A DNA stretch of 64,000 bases from Trachythela sp. YZ-2020 (lineage: Eukaryota > Cnidaria > Anthozoa > Malacalcyonacea > Clavulariidae): the NCBI GenBank assembly GCA_016169945.1, contig JADLSH010000190.1, forward strand, positions 310,001 through 374,000, in the 5' to 3' direction. Below are positions 35,127-49,000 of the stretch, one piece after another (positions within the stretch are counted from its first letter, which is position 1; every line of letters begins with the position of its first letter). The translations under genes were made by a program, and so were the position numbers. The notes below the pieces were generated by a model that was given only the letters and a program-made list of their open reading frames with translations, did no database searches and was not told the DNA's origin.

Positions 35127-37831
35127 TCACATATTTGTCGTTGATATTTCACGTTTGATTCTACCGTCAGAAGTTGTAATGTTATCCCTCATCTTTTTAC
35201 CTGACCTTCCTAAAACAATCTTCCTCACATTCGCAGTAGAAAGAAAAGCAAATGAGAGATAGAAACCTTGAAAACCATTTACAAATACGAAGATATATTG
35301 GAAGGCAACCACATTAGGAAAGAAAATATTGAAGACAGCAGAAAGCCATGTGAAGCCCATTAGAGTAGACATACGAATATATACACCCACATGCTTTCTA
35401 TTTGCACCTCCAGTTTTTTCAGCCAACTTTTGACTAGCTTTGGTACACTTGTAGATCACCCTCAGAGTTGCAAAGAATAGAATCATATTACAAAGCAACA
35501 GAGCAAAAGCTGGGTACAAAAACCCTATATACAGAATATTTGTGCTACCAAACCAGCAATGACCATCTGAAGTACCATAGTTGAATGGTACCACGTTATT
35601 TGTGTCCAGAATCAAGCAACCAACCACATACAGAAATGGTAACCCTAAACCAACCATTGCATATTTTAGAAATAGGCCACCCTTCGATTTTTGCCTAAGT
35701 TTACCTTTGGACAAAGCGTTGAAAGTTAGGAAAGAATGGACAGCAATAGAGAAGGAACAGCTAAATGATGCCAGGAATAAGAATTGCATAACAACATTAA
35801 TTGTAGGGCATAAACTAGGCCAGCGTGAAGCTATTTCAATTTGAACTAACCAGCTAGTCTGAGCAAGAGCAAGGATAGCAGAAAAGAGCATTAGATTCTT
35901 ACCAGGAAGATTTCTTAAAGCAGAAAACATGGAGTAGATGACAAGAAGAACAACCAAGCTTGTGATTGACACTGCGAGACTGACTGTGGTGCTATAACCT
36001 AGTATAGTGTAATGTATTGATCTAGTGTTTACCAAAGTGTGGTAAGTTTGTCTGGTGTGATTTTTTGTTAAACACAACCACAGACTACCATTAACCAGCG
36101 AGTATTCACCATAATGGAACCAGGATTTTGTGACCAAACTGTAAATGGATCTGTTGGTGAATTCCTTCCAGTGAGTTCGATTTTTGACTTGAAGATGATA
36201 CAAACAGTACATAGGTTTCCAATCACGACACAATGCAATTCTAGTCTCGTTGTGGTATTGGTACAGCATATATTCCCCTGACTTATACTCCGTTGTATTC
36301 ATGTAAATACTGCCATTCCGTGTCTTCAAGTCTTCAACATTAACAGGGAATGTCTCGTTATCAAGACAAACTGCTTCTCTGGTTTCAACCTTTCTTAAAA
36401 CGTACAAACAAACAGTTTCATGTCCACCAGGCATTAAATTGACTTCGACCTTTCCAATTTTTAACTCTTCCGTGAAAAAATCTGCCTCGATAGTTTCATT
36501 AAGAGATCGAGTTCTTAAAATTTGAAAAGTTACAAGGGTGTTGTTGGTGTTCAATGGACGTTTAAATCGTGGAAGCGCCATTGTGTGCTTGCATTTTGAA
36601 GAATTTTTTCAGAATAAAGGTCGAATTTTTCTCTTAAAGAAGTTAAGAAACTTTTCTGTATATAGCTTGATATAGTAATGTTTATAATTTGGTTTGAACA
36701 AGAGGTAGCTTTAGTTTGTTCAAAGGTAAGACGGACTGCAAACTGTTTTAAGAAATTGTTTGAGGTTGTGGCATTATGGACAAAAAGGTTGCGACAAAGT
36801 TTTTCTGCGTTGTCATAGACTTGATGTGGGGCGCACTTCGGTTTCTGGTTTGTAGTGAATCCTGGTTCTCCTCGCGAATTATCATGACCTTGGAATATGT
36901 GAAAAAATGGAACAGGTTCGAACTTTCTACTGTCGCCAATAAATTTTCCATTCCGTGGTCCGCAAGTGACATTCACCGGTTTTTCATTCATCTTTCTATT
37001 ACAAATAAGACAGCCAAAATTCTTATATGTGCTTCTCACTGATCTGGTACTTTTGTCTGAACTCAGCAAACCCGTAGTTCCAAATTTACAATCCATGGAA
37101 GCCTCTTTATCGTGATAGTATTTACAAGTCGTTTCCACATCATAACAATAACGAATTCCTCGAGTTTGAGTCTTAAATTTCACACTAGACGCATCGCAAT
37201 ATTTATCATAATGTTTCACTTTTTGCCTTTCGGTGTATTTCTCAGGCAGTTCAATTTTACATTCAATTTTTTTAATCTTCCATGTTTTGAATTTTGTAAC
37301 TCCATTGCATAAAGCGCAATATCGATTTCGGTAAGTTGTCTTGGCGCCAAAAACTGGAGTGATCCAAGAAACTCTAGGGGTGGTTTCTGAGAATGAAGCA
37401 CAATACTTCACGTTCTTGTCGTTCTTAGGCCAGTCTGGTTTACAACCAGAAATCATCCAAATTTTGTAAGGAAACTTTTTTCTACGGAAACAAGTCCATT
37501 CCTTGTGTATTTTCTTAGCTGGGATCTTTTTCGGAGTACCGCATTTTTCAATGTAGTCCGCGCAACAGTCGGCGAAGACTTTGTCACACTCACGATCGCA
37601 GTAGCACGAAGGTTCGTCCTTGTTTTCTTTAATGTTGTGGAACATTCGCTTTCCCGAACATCGACCAGCACAACTTGTTAAGTTGGTGCAAACAACAGCA
37701 TCTGTTGTGCGCTTTATTCGTCTGTTATCTTGGTGTTTGGGTGAAAATGTTAGGTTGATAATGTTGGATTGCTTTGAGAGTGAAATAGTATTTATGAGCA
37801 CCAAAGGTAACAAAATATATTGAAATCTCAT
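35127..37831 (-). pseudogene. Somatomedin-B class B (secretin/Methuselah-like) GPCR, split by one frameshift
   Basis: Single-exon gene read in two frames. The upstream frame (37831-36551, 426 codons) has a signal peptide (MRFQYILLPLVLINTISLS), a somatomedin-B domain near residues 48-97 with its cysteine pattern (SCAGRCSG ... CYCDREC ... DCCADY) and a cysteine-rich ectodomain. The downstream frame (36581-35127, 484 codons) continues the ectodomain and has seven hydrophobic helices with class B signatures (GHCWFG, GFTWLSAVF, FVNGFQGFYLSF). A -1 shift is needed between about 36612 and 36551, a stretch with A6 and A4 runs. Both halves are otherwise undamaged, so a one-base sequencing error or recent allele is more likely than an old pseudogene. 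No GPS cleavage motif was seen. Joined length would be about 900 residues. Ligand unknown. Confidence 0.8.
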
Positions 37832-40042
37832 CTTCCAAATTTTGATGTACCTTCTTAAGCCCTCACAAAGTGAAAGCCCAAATTAAAGGTAACAAGATAT
37901 ATTGAAATTTCACCTTTAAATCCCGAAAGGGACAATATAATTAGCAAGAAAATTTATTTGTCAATAATTTATTAGACCAGGTGACAAATTTCATTAAAAA
38001 GCTGATTAAAAGGACTTTAATCAGCTTGAATTTTTTTCATTCAATTAAAACTTGACTCGTAAAACTAATTCAAAATCCAAAGCAAAATGATATTTCAAAT
38101 GCTATACTTACATAGCCATTGGAGTTTGGACTTTAAAATGCACATCAGCATAAAATGAAGCGCAATTGATAAAATTCTACACTCAACTGAAATTAAATGA
38201 AGGTAGAATGTCTATCGACTACGGGATGCGCAATTGAATAAGGGCAGTTATTTATAGAAAAATAATAATTTGCCTGTAAATTATGCATAACCAATCTATA
38301 AATCAATCTCCTTTAATGTGATGACTTACGTAAATCGTCTGTCGACGCAATTACACTTGAAATAGGATGTCGAGCGATGTTTGATTATGTTATTACATAA
38401 ATTTGACGGCTGTGCAGGTTGTTTAATTAATAAGAAAAGTAGCTTGAAGACTTATTTTTCATTAAATATATGAAAACTAATCAATCGCGCTTAGCCAAAT
38501 TCAGCATGATATATAATATTACATTATTATATATTGGCCAATCGCTTAGGTCCGGAAATTTCCAAGATCGTCGCAAGGCACACAACGCTTTGTAAGGCTG
38601 ATAGAAATAATACTAGAAAGAACAGAAATACGCGGGGTGGGAGGAGCGAGGAGGAGAGGGGTATTAACTGGTCCGTTAGAAATCAATTGCTACCTGAAAA
38701 CGCAATATAATTTACAACAATTTAATGTCAATTATGTACAACCAATTTTAACAAACTATTTTCGTTTAGAATATAAACTTTAAACCTTGCAACGAATTTC
38801 ACAAGAACATCATTTACTAACCTAGATTCCTAGTTATTCACTTTACATAAAAAACATCAATGACAAAATATCAGATGCATATCTATAACCATCAACGACT
38901 ACTGCTACATTACGAAATTTCGTAAAAAAATAAAAAATAATCTAAAGTGATTAGTGTGATTATTAAAATAAACATACTTTTGAAGTGGGATGTTTCAAGA
39001 ACAGAATTTCGTTGAACACTATCGTGCAGCAGACGATTCTCAACACTGGTTGAAGTGAGAAAATAATGTTAATTCTTTTCATTATATGTAGTACTAGTAG
39101 TCTTGTATTTGGTAGCAACGAAAAAGAATTGTCGTGTCAATTTCTTGCTCCTATAAGTGTCACCATTTCTGAAGTTGACCACCATCTGCATGCCCTGTAA
39201 CACTTAAGGCTCTTTTCCACTCATCGCAAAACCAACTCGCTGCGAGTTCTTGCATGTAATTAAAATAAACTGTCGAGCATTGTGGTTGGATGAAAATACT
39301 CGCAGCGAGCTTGCGAGTTGGTTTTTGCGATGAGTGGAAAAGAGCCTTTACTGAGACCATAGTCCCTATAACTCAGTGTCTGGAAACGCTTCTAAACCTT
39401 TTGTTCTATGTTTTTGTTCATGTTTGTGCACCTTCACGCTCAGTAAACACATTGTTCTCTCAGCATAATGAAGGAAGCAGCCAATAAAATCCCTGCAGCT
39501 GAATATTAACATTTGTAAGACAAAGAAAACGTGCACTCTCAGTACACCCTCAACATCAACCCACGGACATGGCTATAAACTTTCATGTTTGCCGCGTTTC
39601 CAGACACTGTATTACAGGGACTATGCTGAGACCCACAAACATATTTTCTTAAAAATGAGTCACTGATCCAGCTATTATGCTAATTATTATAACAATCAAT
39701 AGAATAATTTATTAAAGCGGCAACGTCGAGCTATTCCGCCTTAACAGGCTGAGGGGAATGCTTTGCATAACCTCACAAATATTGTGAGGGTGACTGGATG
39801 GCATGGCGAACAGTGGAATTTACAAAACACTGAAAAGACAATGGATCATTCTGATCACTGGATTGTGAATGGATACGCAAAAGTAATTGCAAAATGTATA
39901 TTTTCTTAGAATCGGACATTGCCCCTTTAACAAACTGAATCACACGAGGGTTCAATTTGATGTGTATTCCTAGATGATTATGAATTAGCAATACCCTTAA
40001 ATATCCCAAGATCTATCCCTATCGTCTACTCACTACCCCTAT
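37832..40042. other. Intergenic region between the GPCR and Slingshot
   Basis: AT-rich, no gene. Contains a MITE-family fragment at about 39010-39190 and a TTA-flanked MITE at 39207-39347. A purine-rich GGAGGAGAGGGG tract lies near 38640-38660. An AATAAA on the minus strand near 39708 could serve Slingshot polyadenylation. Confidence 0.5.
39207..39347. mobile_element. Small MITE with TTA target sites
   Basis: AGGCTCTTTTCCACTCATCG begins a ~40-bp inverted repeat whose other arm ends at 39347. TTA flanks both sides (39204-39206 and 39348-39350). Size and 3-bp TTA duplication fit a PIF/Harbinger-type MITE; an active-looking Harbinger transposase is present at 61.2 kb, but relatedness was not shown. 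Confidence 0.75.
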
Positions 40043-43000
40043 CTACCCCCATTCTTCAAATTTATCCACCAAACTTCTTACAGGTGCATCACCAAACACA
40101 TCCTCGTCGCCGGGCTGTTCCGATGTCGTTCCGACAGTATCCGAAGATTCCCGATCTTCACCATGTGAGTGATGACTTATATCCCCTTCCTTAGAACTCG
40201 TGTCAATACTCAACTCCTCCATTCCTTGTTGTATTTGAACTTCGACCTCAGAATTAGAAAGTTTATCTTGTCCAACTCTAGAACGAGGTGAAGGGAAGCT
40301 GCCTCCTGTTTTAGCCATTATATTTTCCAGTATCTTCGTTCTATCTCGCACACTTGATGCTTCCCATGAATTATAGTCCTCGACAATAATACTATTAGAT
40401 CGCTGCATAGAAGATCCATCCTTCGCCAACTCGCCTAAATCCAATTTCAGAACATCCGTATTTGTAAGAGAACCAGACTCCATTTTGGTTTTCTCATCCA
40501 CACGGGTTTCCTGTGTTTGTTCACGCTCTTGACACGTGTTCGGCTCATGGTCATCACGTGATGGTGCTGAGTTACTACGTGATAGTGGTGAATTATCACG
40601 TGATAGTGGTAAATTATCACGCGATGGTGGCAAACTCACCCCAGTTCCCTGTTTCGCATTATTCTCAAACGCAGCTGATCTTCGCTTCACGACATCACCA
40701 TGGTGCTGAGTTAGATCAATCCACGTCATCTGGTCAATAGTGACGTCATCACTCTCGCTTGTATGACGTAATTCATTTTGAGATACAACCGCTGCCCTCG
40801 TGGTGTCGCCTTGCGTCGCTATATCTCGCTTCGCCTCCGCGTTCACTTCCTGAACGATGTTTTGAAGTTCTTGAGACCGATTTTTCCCAGAACAATTTTC
40901 AGAATTTGTCTGAGAATTTTTCTCCGAACTCTGCGCCATGCTTTGCTCGCAATTATTCTCGGATTGTTCCTGCGAATACTCCTGCTTATCTTTTCCAGAA
41001 TTAGAACCGCACTCTTCTTCCGTAGATTTCAAACAATCTCTCTCAGGTTCAAAATTCTCAGAATTTTTCTCAGAAACATTTCCACCTTCCTCTAAAGGTT
41101 TCCCAGAATTTTGTTCAGAATCCTCTACCGATGTTACCGTACTCCCTAAATCCAGAGTTTTCTCAGAATATTTCTGCGCTTCGAATGAATCCTCTTTGCC
41201 AATACCGGCACTTCCACTAACTTCCCAGAAATCCATAGCAAGCGTGGCTAGTGTTTTATCAGAATTCATAAGTAAACTGTACAACATTTGCTCCTCAATA
41301 ATTTGCGTGTGTCGTTTCACGAACCCGCTGCTAGAAAGCTGAAGGTCTGATTTAGCTTTCCGCTCTCGCCGTTTCACTCGACCTCGCATGCTTACTTTTT
41401 TTAAATTGTCCGAACTTTCTGATCTACCTTGTTTTACCAGTACTTTATCGACCAGTTTTTCGCCTATACTGCGTGAACGTTGACGTGGAGTTCTCGGTGG
41501 GGATGCGTGGCCTTCGTGCGCGGATTCCTCGCGTGGGGACTCACGTGGAAAGTCCTCACGTGGAAACTCCTCACGTGGAAAGTCCTCGCGTGAGTAGTCC
41601 TCGCGTGGTAAGTCCTCGCGTGGGAGATCCTCGCGTGGGAGATCATCGCGTGGGAGGTCCACGCGTGGGGACTCTTCGCACTCGCACGGTACCTGTTTAA
41701 GATCATCTGAAAGTTCATTCGCTTCAACTTCAACAGTACCCATGGGTAGTTCGGTATTTGTCGTAGCATCATGTTCCGTATCCGTTGGGTCGTCGACTTC
41801 TGTAGTTTCGTTCACAATTTCAACGTGTTCTATAAATGACAAGGAAATTAGAGAGAAGGAATTTTGACTAATTTATGGACTGACTTAATCGACGAGAAAG
41901 TGCAACGGTCCGACCTATAATGATGGATGATCTGTCAGGACGAACTTGGGCAAAGAGAATATAGTTCGTCTGATATTTCGTCTGTTCATCAACACAGCAA
42001 ACAGACGAATCATCGGTCAAGATGGACTATTTGCGTAGTTTGTCTACTCGGACTTATTTGCGTAGTTCGTCTTGACAGATTATTTGTCTATGTGTATAAA
42101 TACGGCATCAGACGAATTATCAGAAAAAATACTTTGTTTCTTAAGACCCTAGCTTAAGATTGGGCTATAATGAGTTCCTCTGGATAGTTTGCTTTTATAC
42201 TAAGCAGGTTATTAAGAATTTATGTTTACACTATGACGGATTGTCCGTTAGACGGATGATGCATCTATAGTTCAAATCGAGCCAATTTTTAAATTAAAAA
42301 GGAAGCCCACCTTCTGAAGTACTTGGCTCCACTTCAGGTAAAGCTGGTTCCTCCGGCTCAGACATCAAACAATCACGGACTGATTCTGAAACCTCGGTTT
42401 CCGCCTCCTGTTGCAAAACCTCAACATTATCTGCCGTCTCTTTGCTATCCATCCATATTCCATCACTATTTTCGTTTTCAAGATCTTCGGCTATTCTCGT
42501 CGGGGATTGTACTTTATCGGCAGCTTGTGGTTCGGCAAACGTTCGCGCACGAGGTTTCCGCGTTGGTGACGTCATCATGACGTCACCCGCTCGCATCATT
42601 GTAGGCTCAGAAACAGTTCGTCTTATCTTAAGTCTAGTTATAGAAGGTTGATCTTCGTCGGAATTACTGCTTGATATTTCTTCATTACTACTTGTGGAGT
42701 CAAGAGCCTCATCACCCTCGTTCCAATCTTCTGCGACTTCAGAGGGTTGCACACCTTCCCCCTCTTCCTCTGGGGGGACTTGGTTGGACATCCTTGGCAG
42801 CGTGTGCGCATGCTCTGTAGTATTATCAACGTGGTCACTGTCGGTTTTGTGACGTCCCTTCTTGTGATGTTGTCTGCGTAGGTTACCCGTGTCTGAATGT
42901 GATCTACGACGAAACAAACTGTTGTGGCGGTTACGACTGCAAAAAATAAACAAAATAGACAAATAAGATTTTGTCCTAAATGGTAATGTGCATAAAAATC

Positions 43001-46000
43001 ATTGTGTGTTCTTTTGAGAGACGAGCCAGCCCCGGTTAGGTGGGATCTCATCTCGCTCTAAGTGGGGTCTCAGCGGGTACCTGGACTTTAAGATTCCTTC
43101 GTAGATGATAAGTTGTTTCCAAAATCCTGAGTTTGGCTGGACAATACTTCGCTTGGATTTCACAAACTTCATTGCGTCAGCTAAAGACATGTTGTTTTCT
43201 TTCATCAAGTACGCAATTACCTGTGGAAAGATTCAGAGATAAAGTAACTCTATATAATATACTGGATAGCTCTATCAGTTCTAAACTGTTCTCCCTAGAG
43301 GTCCAGCAAGAGTCATCCCTTATTGATCCAGTGTTACTACAGGAGGAAACCTAAACTAAACTAACTTTATTTATACTGGATAGCTCTATCAGTTCTAAAC
43401 TGTTCTTCTTAGAGATCCAGTAAGAGTCATCTCTTATTGGTCCAGTGTTACTACAGGAGGAAACCTAAACTAAACTAACTTTATTTATACTGGATAGCTC
43501 TATCAGTTCTAAACTGTTCTTCTTAGAGATCCAGTAAGAGTCATCTCTTATTGGTCCAGTGTTACTACAGGAGGAAACCTAAACTTTAAACAAACTTTAT
43601 TTATACTGGATAGCTCTATCAGTTCTAAACTGTACTCCCTAGAGGTCCAGTAAGGATCATCTCTTATTGATCCAGTGTTACTACAGGAGGAAACTCAACT
43701 TACTAAACTAACTTTATATCTATTGGATAGCTCTATTAGTTCTAAACTGTTCTCCCTTGAGATGCATTAAATACCATCCCTTCGTGGTCCAATGTTACTA
43801 CAGGAGGAAACCGGAGTACCCGGAGAAAACCTGTGGTGTTAGACAAGACCTCAACCTACCGTAGAAGCAGAACGACTTATGCCTCTTCTACAATGCACCA
43901 AAGCTGCCGACCCGTGTTCCCTGGAAATATATATAACGAATAATTATGTGATTGCATGAAGCTATCTGTATATGGTCTCTTAAACAGCTTCTGAGGAGAT
44001 TTGAAAGAAGATCGTGTGACTTACTTTGCTTTCTGTAGAAAACGATAGGTTTTGCCCCAGTGAGGAAGCAGGTCAGACTCCTTAAAATCATAAATTCTAA
44101 AGAAATTAAAAAACAAACAAATTATAGACATCAACATAAACTGATCAATGGGCAATGGCAATGTTAGATTTGTGGTGGAAGGCAATTAAATGTTCTAGGA
44201 ATTCCGTTATAAAAGCAACTTGTTACAAATTACCTGATATTCATGTATTCAAAAGTTCCAGGAAAAAAATTATCCACTTCCTTGGTTATATTGAGGATGT
44301 AACCAACGCTGGAAAAATGTTAAACATATGAAATATCATGAAGCAAATACTATAAAACATAACTCTACTGAGTTGAGATCTTACCCATTGTCTTTGAGCT
44401 CCTGAAGATTACAAGCATTCCATTCGGACCCCTAGAAAGTAATATGAAAATTTTCCTTTGATTCAGACACGGATCCAGACTCATTTAATGGATCACCGTA
44501 GGTTTTCGCCGGGTACTCTGGTTTCCTCCTGTAGTAACACTGGAGCAATAAGGAATGACCCTTACTGGACCTCTAGGTAGAACAGTTTAGAACTGATAGA
44601 GCTATCCAGTATAAATAAGGTTAGTTTAGTTTAGGTTTCCTCCTGTAGTAACACTGGATCAATAAGGAATGACCCTTACTGGACCTCTAGGGAGAACAGT
44701 TTATAACTGATAGAGCTATCCAGTATAAATAAAGTTAGTTTAGTTTAGGTTTCCTCCTGTAGTAACACTGGATCAATAAGGGATGATCCTTACTGGACCT
44801 CTAGGGAGGACAGTTTAGAACTGATAGAGCTATCTAGTATAAATAAGGTTAGTTTAGTTTAGGTTTCCTCCTGTAGTAACACTGGATCAATAAGGAATGA
44901 TCCTTACTGGGTCTCTAGGGAGAACAGTTTAGAACTGATAGAGCTATCCAGTATAAATAAAGTTAGTTTAGTTTAGGTTTCCTCCTGTAGTAACACTGGA
45001 TCAATAAGAGATGACCCTTACTGGACCTCTAGGGAGAACAGTTTAGAACTGATAGAGCTATCCAGTATAAATAAAGTTAGTTTAGTTTAGGTTTCCTCCT
45101 GTAGTAACACTGGATCAATAAGAGATGACTCTTACTGAACCTCTAGGGAGAACAGTTTAGAACTGATAGAGTTATCCAGTATAAATAAAGTTTGTTCAGT
45201 TTAAAACTCCAGGTACTCAGGTTTCCTACTTTAGTAAAACTGAACAACTAATGAATGGCTCTCATTAGACCTCTAGGGAGAACAGTTCAAATTGACAGTG
45301 CTATCCAGTACAAATAAAGTTAGTTTATGCAGTATACTTTTCCAGTCTTAGTGCTTGGCAAGAGTAAGGATTCTCCCATCCTAGAATGTTGTATAACCAG
45401 TCCATACCAGATATAAATTATCAGTAATCTTGGTAGCGGACTCCATCTGTCCCAGAATAACAAACAATTGTTCATCAAGGTAACCCTTGAGATGTTGCAA
45501 ACTCATCTTCATTTCTGCTTCTAAAGCTTCTCGCACCTGAAAATTTCATTACAATAACCTAACTCAGAAATATGGTAACTAAACACTTTGTTCGCGTTTC
45601 ATTTGCGTTCGGAACGCGTTCTGGTCAATTAGAACGCGATTTGGTCAATTAGAACGCGATTTGGTCAATTAGAACGCGTTCTGGTCAAGTAGAACGCGAT
45701 TTGGTCAATTAGAACGCGTTCTGGTCAATTTGAACGCGATTTGGAATGCAATCGAGAACGCATCCTGGATAATACATACTTTTACTTAATGTAAACTGTT
45801 AAAGTACAAGCTTACCTGTCTACACGTCACTTCTTCTAAATCATATCTCGTCAGGACCTATTTGAATACATAAAAATTATTTCTTAAAATTTTCCACAAC
45901 AATTTAATTAACCACAAACACTATTTACCTCTTTTAGTTTATTTCTTATGGAACCTTTTAGTAACTCTTCGTCTGTTCTTCTAAACATGATAATTGATAC

Positions 46001-49000
46001 GTTTTAGGCCTCTTATTTTTGTGAAGTGCATTACCAAGCATTTTTACTCAATGTTTAGCTCAATGCAATGTACTTACACTTGATCAAAATATGAGAAACA
46101 GATTTCTCTCTTATTCTCTACCTCATCCATAGATTCCCTGAAATAGAATAGATCATTAAATTAATTATAACATTAATAATTTATGAGCAAAACACAAAGG
46201 AAATCAACAACTTCTGCATAGAATTTCTCTTTAAATACTGGTTGGTTAGAGAAGTTATATCATACATTCGAAGTCACCTTTTTCATAGTCATTTTAACAC
46301 ATCTCAAAGTACGTAAAAGAACTTGGCTAGCCTCTTGTTTTTCAACACATTTTTCAGTGTTTCACTAGAATAAGCTCCTTTTTGTGTATGATGTATTACT
46401 CCGCTACCATTCTTAAACTTACCAGAAATTGATGCATTCTCTTGGTGACGAGATTCTATTTTGATAATAATCCAGCCAGGCATGTGACAAGCCGCCATCA
46501 AAATGCTTCGCTCGATGAGCCATCTTTAGACATTTGTGGATCCACAATAGAGCAGTCCTGGTTAGCAAAAGGCGAAATTTTAGTATCTGTAAATGTATTA
46601 TTGATGACAACGGATTCTAATGTATTTCAATGTACATTCATTTGTTATTTTACTCACCATAGAGTCTGGACTGAAACTGGTTTGAAAACGTAATTTCGGT
46701 GTTCTGTTTTGATTTCAAAGCCACTAAAATAGAGAGAAATATTAGTTAGTGCTCAATCACTAAAACCAAGAGATTGAGCATTAACAATACAACGGTAAAA
46801 ATATTGAAATAAAACATGATACACACCCATCGCCATCAAGTTTAGTTGAGACATTGCTCCACAACGGAATCACAAGACCAAGGGACACTCTAAAAATATA
46901 TTTCACTTGAGAAATCTACAATGATTGAAAACTTAAGAATCACACGTTTTTAACAGTCTATTGACGAGGGGTCTCAGTAAGAGTCACAGGATAGCAGACA
47001 ACAGATGGTGGTCAAGTTCAAAATTATTGATACTTAATAGAATATAGGAGCATAACAAAAATTACATCTCTCAATTCTATTTATTTGCCAATTGCCACCA
47101 AATATAAGACTACTACATAATGAAAAGAATTAACATTATTTTCTCACTCTGATAACTGCAGGTTGACCACCAATTGCTGCACGATAGTGCTTAGTCTAAC
47201 CCACATATTGATTGTACAGTATTCAGTCAGGTTTTTAATCACTTACTCATCTTCAATCCAATCAATTCCTAGAACAACACTTTCTTCTTCATCAGACAGG
47301 CCATATGTTGTAACAATGCATAAATAACGAGTGTACTTTGCCTCACTTTCTACTTTAACAACCTGCATCGATAAATTGTGCAATAATAAGCTTTAAACTA
47401 TCATTAAAATTTGGCATTAATTTGATTGCCAAACTGACAGCCAGATTTTAACAGCCTAATGACAGGCTAGTTGACAGACATACCAATCTCATTGTATCTT
47501 CATCTCGAATTAGGTTCACCATTCCTTGAAGATGGGACTGAAGCTCGCCTAAAATTGAAGACAGAAATTGATACAAAATCTTAAATATAGCATAGAAAAC
47601 CTTCCTTTTATTTGTATTATTAAACCATTTCATATCATAAAAGAAAGAATTTGTGGTTATATCTGACCTCCTTTCAATGATGCTTTTCTGGCAAAATCTC
47701 CATCAGGGATGGCGTATGCAGCTCCTTTAGAAGCAAAGAATCCTTCAACACTTGACCTAAGATGGTTTAAAGAATGGTGAGTGGAAAATTGAATTAAAAG
47801 AGATCAGCATGAAAATAGATTGTAGGAACAAACCGCCTGAAAAATATAACAAGAACTTTGACATTTTGAGCAAACAGAACTGGAACCACACATTCAAAAT
47901 ACTGGAAGAATAACCATGATTAAAATGATCAACACACGTACACAAACCACAGACCTCTCAACTCACACAATTTCATCGTGTGACACACAATTTTAAGCCT
48001 TATCTCACGATCTCACGCCAAGACCTCGTTTTCACACGACCAGTTACTGGTCTAATGCATTGAAGGGTCGCTGAGCAACTTATCCAGGGCAACGGTTGTA
48101 TCGATCAAATTAAACATTGCTTCATACGTACATTTTCTTACTGTTCATTCATGGTTTGGTGTTTTGACTCTTAAATCTCAGTATATTTAAGTAATATCTC
48201 TTAAGTAGTATATTTTACATGTATATAAACTATAGTGCTTAATTTGAAAACATCCCAGAGTGCACAGGAGATGGCATTTCAGCAACTCAAATTTATTCGC
48301 TAGTCTCACTACAGAATCTGATCTCAAGTTGAGAGGTCTGAAATCAACTTACACCCACCAAGGAACCAACCAACAAACTACACAACATTGTTTCAACAAC
48401 AAATCTATTATTATTATCAGTGGCGGATTACCAAATAGGCAGAGTAGGCTGAAGCCTACAGGCCCGGGCTTTCAAGAGGCCCGTGATTTTCAGAGAAGGC
48501 CTCAGAATTAAAGCGGTAAATAGCATTTCTGGGACGTTAAACTTCCAAATATTTAGGCGGAACATGGCCTGGACCTCGCTAGAAGATGTGTCACCGTTTA
48601 CAGGCATGAAAATATCATTCTCAAGGCCAGCAAATTTTACTTAGCCTACAGGCCCAGTAACTGGTAATCTGCCACTGATTATTATTAAATTTTTAAACAT
48701 AATTGAATCCAACACATGATCTATTTGGTTTCATACAACATATCAAATAAATCTCCCAAAAGTATCAAATTTTTACAGTGGTTGTTTAACCCATTTAAAA
48801 GGGCAATCACACACTAGTCTATGCTCTATAGCACACTATTATGCCTTAATTATGTCAGTAAATTCAATTTATCCAATGATGTAGTATTGCTGGTGGCTAT
48901 TTTCATATTCATTTTGAACCCCCCTACTGTTAATATAAATATTTGACATTACAACCCACCAGCTTAATGTTGACACAACCATGTCCAAATTGAGAAAGTA

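Noticed and set aside
36776..37042. Plus-strand open frames across the GPCR
   Set aside because: Antisense shadows of the long GPCR frame.
40778..41342. Plus-strand open frames opposite the Slingshot tail
   Set aside because: They mirror the coding repeat and serine-rich sequence of the minus-strand exon; no start or splice support.
43888..44091. 67-codon frame beginning MILRSLTCFL
   Set aside because: It is the Slingshot exon 44096-44025 read in the wrong frame; the correct frame reads IYDFKESDLLPHW.
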